Source: Roseibium algicola
GTDB taxonomy: Bacteria > Pseudomonadota > Alphaproteobacteria > Rhizobiales > Stappiaceae
Assembly (NCBI RefSeq): GCF_001999245.1
Contig: NZ_CP019630.1
Coordinates: forward strand, 1,364,001-1,428,000
DNA length: 64,000 nucleotides
Reading direction: 5' to 3'
In this document: positions 18,170-27,938 of the stretch, piece by piece
How positions within the stretch are numbered: the stretch's first letter is position 1
Layout of the letters: each line of letters begins with the position of its first letter
Made by a program: the position numbers and the translations under genes
Notes under the pieces: generated by a model
Database searches by the model: none
What the model saw: the letters and a program-made list of their open reading frames with translations, nothing else
What the model was told of the DNA's origin: nothing

Positions 18170-19126
18170 TTAGAGCGCACCGATAAGGGCATCGGCGAAG
18201 AAACCAAAGAACAGGATCCAGCCATAAGTCCCGTTGGATCGGAACAGTTGCAGGCACTGATCGCCGTCATCGATATCCAGAACGACGATCTGCCACCCCA
18301 GGTGAATGACGCCAGCCAGGATGCCGATAAAAGCGGCCGGACCGGCATCGGCAAAGATCGCAGCCAGAAAGAACAGCGCGGTTGCGCAGCTGTAGAGCAG
18401 GATGAGAGCCGGCTTGGTGTGCTCATCGAAGAGGCGGGCCGTCGACTTCACACCGACAAGCGCATCGTCCTCCTTGTCCTGATGGGCATAGATCGTGTCG
18501 TAGCCGATCGTCCAGCAGATGCCGCCGATATAGAGAAACACCGGTGACCAGGACAGGGACCCAAAGGCGGCCGCCCAGCCCATGAGCGCCCCCCAGGAAA
18601 AGGCGAACCCCAGAAACAGCTGCGGCCAGTTGGTAATGCGTTTCATGAACGGATAGACCGCAACCGGCAGCAGCGAGGCGATGCCCAGCCAGATCGTGTA
18701 GGTGTTGAACTGCAGCAGCACCGCAAGGCCGATGAGGGCCTGGACCACCAGAAAGATCTTTGCCTGAAGTCTGGACACCTGCCCCGCCGGGATGGGTCGG
18801 GAGCGGGTCCGCTCGACCTTGGAATCGATGTCGACGTCGACAAGGTCGTTGTAGGTGCAGCCTGCACCGCGCATGGCAACCGCACCGATGAAAAACAGAA
18901 CCATGTGCCAGGGGTCCGGCCAGGCCTTGCCACCGGCGACCGCCGCCAATGCCGCCGACCAGAAACAGGGCCACAGCAACAGCCACCAACCGATCGGACG
19001 TTCCCAGCGGGCAAGGCGCGCATAGGGGCGCAGGCCAGCCGGCAGCCGCGTGTCCACCCAGTGCTGCTTGACCGCATCTGCAACCGGCCCCGTGTCGTTC
19101 GTGGAAAACACTTTCGATCCGTCCAT
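18170..19126 (-). CDS. ubiA: 4-hydroxybenzoate polyprenyltransferase
   Basis: UbiA attaches the polyprenyl tail to 4-hydroxybenzoate in ubiquinone synthesis, in the inner membrane. The 318-residue protein has about eight helices. The first aspartate motif is N93-D94-LVD97-VDID101, followed by RSRPIPAG. The second is in YDTIYAHQDKEDD. The hydrophobic N-terminal part with RLARWERPIGWWLLLWP is typical of the family. It stands alone; the quinone product feeds the respiratory chain that ends in the oxidase encoded at 1-5050. Confidence 0.95.
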   Translation of the reverse strand: MDGSKVFSTNDTGPVADAVKQHWVDTRLPAGLRPYARLARWERPIGWWLLLWPCFWSAALAAVAGGKAWPDPWHMVLFFIGAVAMRGAGCTYNDLVDVDIDSKVERTRSRPIPAGQVSRLQAKIFLVVQALIGLAVLLQFNTYTIWLGIASLLPVAVYPFMKRITNWPQLFLGFAFSWGALMGWAAAFGSLSWSPVFLYIGGICWTIGYDTIYAHQDKEDDALVGVKSTARLFDEHTKPALILLYSCATALFFLAAIFADAGPAAFIGILAGVIHLGWQIVVLDIDDGDQCLQLFRSNGTYGWILFFGFFADALIGAL

Positions 19127-19494
19127 TTCTCGATTATCCGGCGGAAACGCTCCTGCTTTCCGCCCTTCTCAGGTTCTTTTAGCGATTTTCAGCAGGAAAT
19201 TCATCCCGCAAGAGGTCACAGGGGCGCTATCGTGAAACTCAGAGTTGGGCAAGGTGCCATGGTCTAACGACCCAAACCCGGTCAGCCCTCGGTTTCCTCT
19301 TCGCGCTTGCCACCCCTGGCTGACAAGCGTTCCGGCCTTTTCCTGGGCGCGGAAACCACCTCTCCCGCCGCGTCACAAGTTGGGCTGTGACCGGCAGAAA
19401 TGCGCCGTTGCACGCGCCGCCAATTGCGGTATGCCGTCCTCCGTGTTAGGGGACGGCCCTCTTGCTTCAACCTTCACGAAGAGACTGCCCGTTT
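19127..19494. other. Intergenic region between ubiA and purD
   Basis: About 370 bases between divergent genes, holding both promoters. A minus-strand frame at 19282-19470 would need a TTG start and gives an Arg/Glu-rich 62-mer without family resemblance, so I do not call it. No riboswitch-like structure was recognised. Confidence 0.5.
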
Positions 19495-20766
19495 ATGAAA
19501 CTTCTCCTGATCGGATCCGGCGGCCGCGAACACGCGCTCGCCTGGGCGCTGGCAAAATCTCCCAAGCTGACCAAGCTCTATGCGGCGCCCGGCAATGCCG
19601 GGATTGCCGAGGTGGCCGAGCTTTGCAATCTGGACACCGCGGATCATCAGGCAGTCATCGGTTTCTGTCGCGAACATGCCATCGATCTTGTGGTCGTCGG
19701 CCCCGAGGCACCGCTTGTGGCGGGCCTTGTCGATGATCTGGAAGCGGCCGGGATCAAGACTTTCGGACCGTCCAGGGCAGCGGCCCAACTGGAGGGCTCC
19801 AAGGCCTTCACCAAGGGCGTGTGCGACGAAGCAGATATTCCGACCGCCGGATACGGCCGCTTTGATACGGCAGATGCCGCGCTCGCCTATGTCCGGGAAA
19901 AAGGTGCACCGATTGTCGTGAAGGCGGACGGGCTTGCAGCCGGCAAGGGTGTCGTGGTCGCCATGACCCTGAAAGACGCCGAAGAGGCGGTAACGGCCTG
20001 TTTCGAAGGCTCGTTCGGGGCCGCAGGTGCGGAAGTCGTCATCGAGGAATTCCTGGAAGGCGAGGAAGCGAGCTTCTTCGTGTTGTCCGACGGCACCAAC
20101 GCACTGCCGCTTGCCACCGCCCAGGACCACAAACGCGCCTATGATGGTGACGAAGGCCCGAATACCGGCGGCATGGGCGCTTACTCGCCCGCTCCCGTGC
20201 TGACAGATGCACTGATTGCCGAGGTGATGCGTACCATCATCGAGCCGACCATCGCGACACTGGCCAAACGTGGCACCCCTTTCAAGGGCGTTCTCTATGC
20301 GGGTCTGATGATCGGCAAGAACGGCCCGAAGCTGATCGAATACAATACCCGCTTCGGTGATCCGGAATGCCAGGTCCTGATGATGCGCCTCAAGAGCGAC
20401 CTGCTGGAGCTGCTGCTTGCAAGCGTCGAGGGCCGGCTGGACCAGACAACGGCGGACTGGCGCGACGAAGCCGCACTGACGGTCGTCATGGCCGCCAAGG
20501 GTTACCCGGGCAGCTACGACAAGGGCACGGAAATCCGTGGTCTCGATACACCGGCAACGGATGACGTTGCCGTCTTTCACGCAGGCACCAAACGCGATGG
20601 CACGCAGATCCTGGCAAATGGCGGACGCGTTTTGAACGTGACGGCGGTCGGCACCACCGTTCGCGAGGCACAGCAACGGGCCTACGAGCGGATCCGCAAC
20701 ATCGACTGGCCGGAAGGCTTCTGCCGAACCGACATCGGCTGGCGGGCCATCGCCCGGGAAAGCTGA
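19495..20766 (+). CDS. purD: Phosphoribosylamine--glycine ligase (GAR synthetase)
   Basis: PurD catalyses the ATP-dependent joining of phosphoribosylamine and glycine, the second step of purine synthesis. It is 423 residues from the ATG at 19495, beginning [17 protein letters not shown], the standard PurD N-terminus. ATP-grasp features include [45 protein letters not shown] and [12 protein letters not shown]. Length and motifs are normal. No other pur gene is nearby. Confidence 0.97.
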   Translation: MKLLLIGSGGREHALAWALAKSPKLTKLYAAPGNAGIAEVAELCNLDTADHQAVIGFCREHAIDLVVVGPEAPLVAGLVDDLEAAGIKTFGPSRAAAQLEGSKAFTKGVCDEADIPTAGYGRFDTADAALAYVREKGAPIVVKADGLAAGKGVVVAMTLKDAEEAVTACFEGSFGAAGAEVVIEEFLEGEEASFFVLSDGTNALPLATAQDHKRAYDGDEGPNTGGMGAYSPAPVLTDALIAEVMRTIIEPTIATLAKRGTPFKGVLYAGLMIGKNGPKLIEYNTRFGDPECQVLMMRLKSDLLELLLASVEGRLDQTTADWRDEAALTVVMAAKGYPGSYDKGTEIRGLDTPATDDVAVFHAGTKRDGTQILANGGRVLNVTAVGTTVREAQQRAYERIRNIDWPEGFCRTDIGWRAIARES

Positions 20767-20876
20767 GGCCGAGCCAAGCGAAAAACCGGCAATCGTGGCA
20801 TTTCCGGTTTCCGGGACTTGGCAGGCGCTTGAAAGCAAAGGTAATCTTCTCCCCGGTGCGGGCTGGGGAGACAGAC

Positions 20877-21794
20877 GTGAAAAACGACCTGCCGGATCTG
20901 TTTCCGGGGTTTGACAGCATCACTGTGGAAGCCAACGATGTGCGGCTGTTCTGCCGGACCGGCGGGTCCGGCCCACCGTTGCTTTTGCTGCACGGCTACC
21001 CGCAATCTCATGTCTGCTGGCACAAGGTGGCCCCGCAGCTTGCCGAACACTTCACGCTCGTCCTGCCCGACCTGCCGGGGTATGGCCGTTCGTCCGTGCC
21101 GCCGCTATCACACGATCACGCGGCCTATTCCAAACGAAGCATGGCCTCGGCCATGGTCGAGCTCATGAAGGTGCTCGGCCACTCGACGTTCTTTCTGGCC
21201 GGCCATGACCGTGGCGGCCGGGTGGCTTACCGCCTTGCCCTCGATCACCCGCAAGCCCTTCTGAAGGTCGCCGTTCTCGACATCCTTCCGACATGTGACT
21301 ACTGGGACCGGATGGACAGGCTGTTCGGCCTCAAGATCTATCACTGGATGTTTCTGGCCCAGGCTGCGCCTTTCCCGGAAAAGACTATTTCTGCCGCACC
21401 GATACGATTTCTCGATCACACGCTGGCCAGCTGGACTGCGGCCAAGACCCTGTCGTGCTTTTCCAAGGAAGCCATGGCGCATAACCGTGACTGGTTTTGC
21501 GAACCAGACCGGGTATCGGCAACCTGCGAGGACTACCGCGCAGGTGCAACGATCGACTACGACCACGACCGGGCGGATCTGGATGCGGGAAGAAAGATCG
21601 TTGTTCCCCTTCTTGCACTTTGGGGAAGTAAAGGCATCGCCACCAGCGTGGACGATCCGCTTGAAGTCTGGCGGGGCTGGTCAAGGACCGCTGTCGGCGC
21701 CGCGCTTCCGGGTGGGCACTTCCTGCCCGAAGAAGCCCCGGAAGAGACGGTCAATGCCCTCCTCGAGTTCTTCGCAAGCGCGTCAGGCAGTTGA
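20877..21794 (+). CDS. Alpha/beta hydrolase of the haloacetate dehalogenase / epoxide hydrolase type
   Basis: The 305-residue soluble protein starts at the GTG at 20877, behind GGGGAG six bases upstream; the frame extends to 20829 without a better site. LLLLHGYPQSHVCW gives the oxyanion hole. The nucleophile elbow GHDRGGR has Asp where esterases have Ser, which is diagnostic of fluoroacetate dehalogenases and epoxide hydrolases. The catalytic His is in GGHFLPEEAPEE. Arg residues after the nucleophile and a Trp-rich cap (HWMFLAQ) fit haloacetate dehalogenases. The real substrate is unknown. It lies 110 bp downstream of purD, perhaps on its transcript. Confidence 0.8.
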   Translation: MKNDLPDLFPGFDSITVEANDVRLFCRTGGSGPPLLLLHGYPQSHVCWHKVAPQLAEHFTLVLPDLPGYGRSSVPPLSHDHAAYSKRSMASAMVELMKVLGHSTFFLAGHDRGGRVAYRLALDHPQALLKVAVLDILPTCDYWDRMDRLFGLKIYHWMFLAQAAPFPEKTISAAPIRFLDHTLASWTAAKTLSCFSKEAMAHNRDWFCEPDRVSATCEDYRAGATIDYDHDRADLDAGRKIVVPLLALWGSKGIATSVDDPLEVWRGWSRTAVGAALPGGHFLPEEAPEETVNALLEFFASASGS

Positions 21795-22179
21795 TGGCAC
21801 CGCGCCATACGACTTGCTTGCCAAGTCGAGGTTGGCTCCCGTCAATCGGCTGGGTCAAACACAGACGCTTGGGCGGCGATATCACCTCAACTGGTGACAT
21901 TCAAAGGAGATCGTCTGATTTAGATCAAACTATTTTGCTGCATCGCCAATCATCAGGCTCAGCGCAAATACATTTGATCTTGAGACTGGAAGAATTCCTC
22001 TCGAATGAATTCTATTCTTAATAAGCCTTAAGGAACACATTCAATACAATTTAACCAATACAGCCTATTGAGAAAATTGGCAGTGATGGTTTGCATAACT
22101 TCGCCGTGCCCGGTGACCATAACAAACAGCGGACTGTCCTTGCCGATCAAAGAGGAGCTACGGCTGCTCGGGGGAACGG
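21795..22179. other. AT-rich intergenic region upstream of the GGDEF-EAL gene
   Basis: About 385 bases. The part from about 21900 to 22080 is much AT-richer than the flanks and likely contains the promoter of the GGDEF-EAL gene. Short palindromic words (for example CCTTAAGG near 22026) are present but no established operator. A strong AGGAG at about 22153 is not followed by a convincing in-frame start. Confidence 0.5.
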
Positions 22180-25100
22180 GTGCAACGCGTGGGCAAGCAA
22201 GAGTTTTGGCAAGACAAGGACTTGCGCGACGAGAAATCGCGCACAGTTGCGCGTGGGCGAAGTCCGAGTGCCATTCTTGACCAGATCCTGGCGCGGTGGT
22301 GCAAGGACGAAACCCGTTTCGAAAAACCCCTTCGCGTCGTTTTTCTGTCGTTTCTCTGCCTGACAGTTGCCGTCCTGACGCTCCAGAACGTGGTGACGGA
22401 ATATCGTACGCTGAGCGAGCCGCAGGACCTGATCGTCAGGACGACTGAACGTCTTCTGATGCATCAAAGGGCGTTGGGGGAACAAACGCTCGATCAGGCA
22501 GTCAGTGTCGTCAGCGCCGATACGGATCTGCAGACAGCCATCCGCAAGAAAGACACCGCCAACATCAAGGCCGTTGCCGACAGGGTCTTTGCCGGAAAAG
22601 CTGCCGATCTGAATATTGCGGAATTGACCATCTATTCCGCCGACCAGCAGATCGTCTATCGCGCGCAAAGCAATGCCACTCCGGCGCAGGATTCCGCCAG
22701 CTTCGAGACCGAACTGAATTCCAACCGTTTTCGCGAAGTCGATGCTATCGAACTCGGCCGCAACAACGAGTTCATCGTCAGCGTGCTGAAACCCTGGCTC
22801 GTTGAGGGAACCCGGATCGGGTATCTGAAACTCGCGATCAATATCGAACAATCGCTCGCGCTGGCCAGTTCCGCGGTCAATGCCCAGATCGTCAAGGCCT
22901 GCGAAGTCGCCGAAGCAGGTGATTCCAGCACGGTTCACTACAAGGTTCTGGGCAATCTGACGCCGACCGGCTTCGACTTCAGCAAGATCGCCTCCAACGG
23001 CCACTTCGCCGGCTTCAACAGCTTCTTCCTCCAGAACAGCAAGGTGTTCATGGTTCGCGATCTGCCAATTATGGTCGTAACCCCGAACAACGACGTGAAG
23101 CTTCTGCTGGTAAAGGACATCACGGACAACATCTGGGACTTTGCCAAGGGGACATTGCTCTCTCTGATGGCAGGCATCGGCCTGGCGCTGCTCGCCTGGA
23201 CGGTGGTCTTCCGTCTCCTGTCCCGTCTTCAGTCCTCCGTGCAGCTGACGCGTTCGCGCCTCGAGGCAGAAGTTCTGGACAATACCCTGAAGCTGGAAAG
23301 CAGCACGCTTCAACTTATCGAAGCCCAGCGGATTGCGCATGTGGGCAGCTGGGAACGCGATATCGCTTCAAACGAAATCCTGGGCTCGGAAGAATACTAC
23401 CGGGTCATGAAGATCCCGCCGGACCTTCCGGCAAACGAGATCCAAGCCTATCTCTTTAATCGTATTCCCGGTGACGACCGAAAGAAAACCCTGGATGCGG
23501 TCAACGCAGCAGTGAAATCCTGCGGTGAATTCGACACCGAACACCCGCTGGTGCATGACGACGGCACCATCCAGTACCTGCACGTTCGCGGGTATGTGCT
23601 TGCCGGTCGGGACGGCAAGGCGTCCAAGGTGATCGGGACCGTTCACGACATCACCGACCGATGCCTGGCAGAACGCAGGAACCATCTGCTGGCCAATATT
23701 CTGGAGTCCTCGCTCAACGAGATCTACATCCTCGACGCGGAAACCTTCCAGATCGAATATGCCAACCGCTGCGCCCTGGCCAATCTCGGCTACACGATCG
23801 AAGAGCTGAAATCCCAGAAAATCGGCGATATCGATCCCGTTTACGACCCGAACACGGTCCGGCGCCACGTCGCGCCCCTCCTGAAAGGACATCGGGACAA
23901 CCTGTCGGTCGAAAGCGTTCACCGGCGCAAGGACGGCACGGAATATCCGGTCGATCTCAGGGTACAGCTTCTCCGCGATCAGGACCGCGACCTGTTCGTG
24001 GCCATTGCCAATGATGTTTCCGAACGGGTGCAGCGGGAAAACGAAACCCGCGAAGCCAAGGTCCGGGCGGAGCGCCTGGCCTATTTCGACCCCCTGACCA
24101 AACTGTCCAACCGCGCCGGCTGCCAGCGCGATGCCAAGGAGCGTTTCGCCCGGAGCGAGAAGCCGGCGTTCCTGGTTCACGTCGACATGGACGGATTCAA
24201 GCGGGTCAACGATACGCTCGGCCATCTTGCCGGCGATCATTGCCTGGAAGAGACGGGCCGCCGGCTGCGCGAAGTCTGCCGTGGGCTGGGCACGGCCTAT
24301 CGCTGGGGCGGCGACGAGTTCGTCATTCTGGCGGAAAGCGGAACGTCGGATCCCAACGAGTTGTGCGAACGGGCGCGCCGGATCATGCGGATGCCGATGG
24401 AGTTCAACGGCAACAGGTTCTGGCCGACCGTCAGCATGGGACTGGCACTGTGCCCGGAGGACAGTGACAACTTCGACACGCTTCTGGTCAATGCCGATCT
24501 CGCGCTTTACCAGTCCAAGGAAAACGGCAAGGACCGGTATACTTTCTTCCGTCCGGATATGCGCACAGACAGCGAAACGGAAGCACAGATCGAGCTTGAA
24601 CTGAAGGACGCGGTCAAGAACGACCAGTTCTTCCTCGTGTTCCAGCCGCAGGTCAACTTGCGCACTCAGGCCGTCACCGGCATCGAAGCGCTGGTACGCT
24701 GGCGACACCCCGAACGCGGCACGGTTTCGCCCGGAGACTTTCTGCCGGTCGTGGAAAAATCCGGTCTGGCGCCGATCCTGGGTGAGATTGTCATCGACAA
24801 GGCTTTTGCCGCTGCCCGGCACTGGATCGACCAGGGCCTCGATTTTGGCCGCATCTCCGTGAACATCTCGCCATCGCACCTGTCGTCCGGGCTGCTGCTC
24901 GAGCACTTCAAGGCCGCGATGGAAAAGCACAATGTCGGACCGGAACGGATCACCGCCGAAGTTCTGGAATCGGTGTTCCTGAACGACAACCGGTCAGGTC
25001 ACCTGGCTGCGCTGCGGCAACTCTTCGAGCTCGGCGTTCATATCGAGCTGGATGATTTCGGCACCGGCTATGCGTCCCTCTCCCATGTCTCGGACTTGCC

Positions 25101-25371
25101 GATAAACGGGCTGAAGATCGACCGCTCCTTCACGCGCCAGATGCTTCAGGACCCGAAAAAGGAAGTGATCGTCAACCAGCTCATCCATCTGGCCAGGTCG
25201 CTCAACATCGGCATCGTCTGCGAAGGCGTTGAAACCGAAGAACAATACGACCGGCTTCGGATGATGGGCGATTTCTCGATCCAGGGTTACCTGATTGCCC
25301 GGCCGATGCCGTTTGATCATGCAACGGACTGGATGTCGGAAGCCGCGGACGATCTATACTTCGTGATCTGA
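22180..25371 (+). CDS. Membrane-bound PAS-PAS-GGDEF-EAL protein (diguanylate cyclase/phosphodiesterase)
   Basis: This 1063-residue c-di-GMP signalling protein starts at a GTG at 22180 behind GGGGA. One helix (about residues 50-70), a periplasmic sensor region (about 70-320) and a second helix (about 325-350) precede two PAS domains (about 385-500 and 505-625). The GGDEF domain has an intact WGGDEF signature (near 709) and DMDGFKRVNDTLGH. The EAL domain has EALVRWRHP (near 834), DDFGTGYASL (near 958) and EGVETEEQ, so phosphodiesterase residues look complete. No RxxD inhibitory site precedes the GGDEF motif. Both activities are possible; the net direction cannot be read from sequence. Confidence 0.93.
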   Translation: MQRVGKQEFWQDKDLRDEKSRTVARGRSPSAILDQILARWCKDETRFEKPLRVVFLSFLCLTVAVLTLQNVVTEYRTLSEPQDLIVRTTERLLMHQRALGEQTLDQAVSVVSADTDLQTAIRKKDTANIKAVADRVFAGKAADLNIAELTIYSADQQIVYRAQSNATPAQDSASFETELNSNRFREVDAIELGRNNEFIVSVLKPWLVEGTRIGYLKLAINIEQSLALASSAVNAQIVKACEVAEAGDSSTVHYKVLGNLTPTGFDFSKIASNGHFAGFNSFFLQNSKVFMVRDLPIMVVTPNNDVKLLLVKDITDNIWDFAKGTLLSLMAGIGLALLAWTVVFRLLSRLQSSVQLTRSRLEAEVLDNTLKLESSTLQLIEAQRIAHVGSWERDIASNEILGSEEYYRVMKIPPDLPANEIQAYLFNRIPGDDRKKTLDAVNAAVKSCGEFDTEHPLVHDDGTIQYLHVRGYVLAGRDGKASKVIGTVHDITDRCLAERRNHLLANILESSLNEIYILDAETFQIEYANRCALANLGYTIEELKSQKIGDIDPVYDPNTVRRHVAPLLKGHRDNLSVESVHRRKDGTEYPVDLRVQLLRDQDRDLFVAIANDVSERVQRENETREAKVRAERLAYFDPLTKLSNRAGCQRDAKERFARSEKPAFLVHVDMDGFKRVNDTLGHLAGDHCLEETGRRLREVCRGLGTAYRWGGDEFVILAESGTSDPNELCERARRIMRMPMEFNGNRFWPTVSMGLALCPEDSDNFDTLLVNADLALYQSKENGKDRYTFFRPDMRTDSETEAQIELELKDAVKNDQFFLVFQPQVNLRTQAVTGIEALVRWRHPERGTVSPGDFLPVVEKSGLAPILGEIVIDKAFAAARHWIDQGLDFGRISVNISPSHLSSGLLLEHFKAAMEKHNVGPERITAEVLESVFLNDNRSGHLAALRQLFELGVHIELDDFGTGYASLSHVSDLPINGLKIDRSFTRQMLQDPKKEVIVNQLIHLARSLNIGIVCEGVETEEQYDRLRMMGDFSIQGYLIARPMPFDHATDWMSEAADDLYFVI

Positions 25372-25494
25372 GTTTTTCCGGCACTGAGAGGGTTTTCCTG
25401 TTCGCAACTACCGTTGCAGGCAGTTGCAAGGTTGGCAAGGCGCGCGTCAGCCCCCATGTGCAGGGAGTAACGCTCTCAATGCCGGACCCGCGCC

Positions 25495-26343
25495 ATGCCC
25501 TCTACCTCCTCCCCCAGAATCGGTCTTGCCCTTGGCGGCGGTGGTGCGCGCGGCCTCGCCCACATACCCGTTCTGGAAGCGCTGGATGACCTGGGCATAA
25601 AACCTGTCCGGATCAACGGCACGTCCATCGGTGCCCTGATGGGGGCGGCCTATGCCAGTGGTCGCAGTGGCCAGGAAATCCGCGACATTGCGCTGGAGAT
25701 TTTTGCTGATCGCAACAGTGTGTTGTCGCGCCTGTGGCAGTTGAGACCACGCAAGTTCGCAGATGTGTTCCGTGGCGGCCCGGTGCAGTTCGACCCGCTT
25801 CGCGTGCTGGAAGTGTTTGTCTCGGGCTATCTGTCCGAAACGTTCGAAGACCTGGACATCCCGCTGCGTATGCTGGCGACGGACTTCTATCGCTGCGAGG
25901 AAGTGGATTTTGAAAGTGGCCCCTTGCTGCCTGCCCTGGCCGCCTCAATAGCGATTCCTGCGGTTTTCAGACCCGTGCGCTATGGCGACCGGTTTCTCAT
26001 CGACGGCGGCGTCGTCAATCCACTGCCTTTCGACGGGCTCAGGGCGAGTTGCGACATCGTCATTGCTGTTGATGTCGTTGGCGCGCCGGTGCCGCGAGAC
26101 AACAAGGATGACATCAGCATGCTGGATTCCCTGTTCGGCTCTTCCCAGATCCTGATGCAGACCATCACAAAGCAAAAACTGAAATCAGATCAACCGGATA
26201 TCCTGGTCAGCCCGCCCCATGACTCCATCCGGGTTCTGGACTTCATGAAAGCCGAGAGCATACTGGATAAGGCGGAATCCTTGCGTACAGTTACCAGGGC
26301 AAAACTGGAGGAACTGATAAAAGAAACAATGGAAGTTACTTGA
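25495..26343 (+). CDS. Patatin-like phospholipase family protein
   Basis: This 282-residue lipid acyl hydrolase has the patatin catalytic dyad. The oxyanion loop is GGGGARG (14-20), the nucleophile Ser44 lies in GTSIG and Asp170 in LIDGGVVNP. The length matches bacterial RssA-like single-domain patatins without membrane extension. Phospholipid deacylation in the inner leaflet is the likely activity; the specific role is unknown. It lies 123 bp after the GGDEF-EAL gene on the same strand. Confidence 0.9.
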   Translation: MPSTSSPRIGLALGGGGARGLAHIPVLEALDDLGIKPVRINGTSIGALMGAAYASGRSGQEIRDIALEIFADRNSVLSRLWQLRPRKFADVFRGGPVQFDPLRVLEVFVSGYLSETFEDLDIPLRMLATDFYRCEEVDFESGPLLPALAASIAIPAVFRPVRYGDRFLIDGGVVNPLPFDGLRASCDIVIAVDVVGAPVPRDNKDDISMLDSLFGSSQILMQTITKQKLKSDQPDILVSPPHDSIRVLDFMKAESILDKAESLRTVTRAKLEELIKETMEVT

Positions 26344-26458
26344 TGGCAACATCAGCAGATTTATCCGTATAATTCCTTTTTATTGGACCCGACTTTGCGT
26401 TTAACAAATCATTAATCTTACTCCTAAATACTTTTCTCAATCTATTAGGAGAAGGTCA

Positions 26459-26803
26459 ATGCGGCCATCGGGATCAACAGATTTGGAAGCCTGTCCGGTA
26501 TCGGACGATTTGCTGAAACGGTTGCTGGATGCAACGTTGAACGCGGTTACTGATGTCGGATGCCAGCTGCCGGAACAGCAGCGCGCGGCACTTGCCGTCT
26601 ACTGCTATCGCCGTGCGCATTTCCGCCGTCTGGGCCTGTCGCTGGCCTCGCTTTGCAGCCAGCAGGCGCTGGTCATGGAGGCCGGGCACGCGGGCGATCT
26701 TATCTACCGCCAGGCAAGCAGCGCCGGGTTCATGAGCGAAGGCGACGCGGCCAACCGGACGGCAAAGTCCGGGAAACCGCCGGTCAGTCTTTACGTGGTC
26801 TGA
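26459..26803 (+). CDS. Small hypothetical protein
   Basis: The protein is 114 residues from the ATG at 26459, preceded by a strong AGGAGAAGG. I do not recognise the family. It looks mostly helical: LLKRLLDATLNAVTDVG, then EQQRAALAVYCYRRAHFRRLG and LASLCSQQALVMEAGHAGD, with three cysteines (including C-QLPE and Y-C-YRR) and no membrane helix. Codon use is like the neighbours. The upstream 115 bases are AT-rich and look like a promoter, so it is probably transcribed on its own. It may be lineage-specific. Confidence 0.7.
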   Translation: MRPSGSTDLEACPVSDDLLKRLLDATLNAVTDVGCQLPEQQRAALAVYCYRRAHFRRLGLSLASLCSQQALVMEAGHAGDLIYRQASSAGFMSEGDAANRTAKSGKPPVSLYVV

Positions 26804-27020
26804 AAGTCAATTCCGGGGCTGGTTCTTCCTCCCACCCGCCCCCACCTCAGGCAACCGCCTTTGCAGCTACAAGCGCAGGCCGGTTGCCTTTTCTTTTGGC
26901 ACCCCCTTCCAAAACGTCTCAAGTTTCAGGCAAACGGGCAGCGCACACCTCCACATGCCTTGCCGTTGGCGGTCTGCCCCCTAGTATTTTGCTCAGGTGT
27001 GGTTTTCGGGATGGACTGAC

Positions 27021-27881
27021 ATGGCAATGTGCTTTTTCCCAATTCACGGACGGCGACAGAAGGCCGGCGGATTGTTCCGGCTGGTTCCGGTGCTGCTCAG
27101 CCTCCTGGTTACAGCCGTTCTTGCAGGACCCGCATTCGCGGTCTGTCAACTGGTTGCAGACGCCCCCTACCGAGCGCCCGGGCCGGACGAAATGCGCATC
27201 TGGCGCGCGTCACTTCAGGCAAATGAAGTCCAGATCCGCTACATCGGCCATTCCACCTTTGAACTTGAAACGCCCAAGGGCGTGCGGATCGCAACCGACT
27301 ACAACGACAGTGTCCGCCCGCTTCTGCCGCCGGATGTAGCCACGATGAACGGGGCTCACAGCACGCATTACTCCATCAGCCCGGATCCGAACATCGAACA
27401 TCTTCTGTACGGCTGGAACCCGAAGGGCGGGCCGCTGGACCATGACATCACTGTTGATGATGTCCGCATCCGCAATATCCAGACCAACATCCGTGGCTGG
27501 GACGGGGAAGAACGCCGGCTCGGCAATTCGATCTTCATCTTCGAGGTCGCCGACATGTGCATTGCGCATCTCGGCCACCTGCATCACCGGCTTACGCAGG
27601 AAGATCTCGTCCGCCTTGGTCAGATCGACGTCGTATTTGCGGCCATAGACAATTCCTCGACGCTCCGGCTGGACAGCCTGATGGACGTTCTGGAAAGCAT
27701 CGGCCCTGCGATGGTCGTGCCGATGCACTTCCATTTTTCCGGAGCACTTCAGGCCTTTGTCGGGCGAGCACAAGAGGCAGGGTATGACATCGTGCGGGCG
27801 CAAACGCCGGCCCTGATCGTCAGCCGTTCCAGCCTGCCAACGCGGAAAACCGCCTACATCATGATGCCGGGCGGCGCCTGA
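27021..27881 (+). CDS. Exported MBL-fold (UlaG-like) protein with degenerate metal site
   Basis: This is a 286-residue protein from the ATG at 27021 (GTG at 26997 is possible). A basic N-terminus and hydrophobic stretch ending GPAFA form a signal peptide, so it is periplasmic. YIGHSTFELETPKGVRIATDY is the UlaG-type beta-lactamase-fold opening. The canonical HxHxDH appears as NGAHSTH, lacking the first His and the Asp, while HLGHLHHRL and PMHFHFSGAL give further histidines. It may bind metal differently or be inactive. I recall similar exported members in other Hyphomicrobiales. It is convergent with rsmD. Confidence 0.8.
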   Translation: MAMCFFPIHGRRQKAGGLFRLVPVLLSLLVTAVLAGPAFAVCQLVADAPYRAPGPDEMRIWRASLQANEVQIRYIGHSTFELETPKGVRIATDYNDSVRPLLPPDVATMNGAHSTHYSISPDPNIEHLLYGWNPKGGPLDHDITVDDVRIRNIQTNIRGWDGEERRLGNSIFIFEVADMCIAHLGHLHHRLTQEDLVRLGQIDVVFAAIDNSSTLRLDSLMDVLESIGPAMVVPMHFHFSGALQAFVGRAQEAGYDIVRAQTPALIVSRSSLPTRKTAYIMMPGGA

Positions 27882-27938
27882 CGGACGAAGGAAATCCCAT
27901 AGCGAGACGAGAGGGTTGATGGCGGGCCGAAAGAGACT

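Noticed and set aside
19282..19470. Minus-strand 62-codon frame upstream of purD
   Set aside because: It needs a TTG start without a ribosome binding site. The product is an Arg/Glu-rich sequence with no known relatives.
23368..24930. 520-codon minus-strand open frame opposite the GGDEF-EAL gene
   Set aside because: Antisense shadow; the sense strand has complete GGDEF and EAL signatures.
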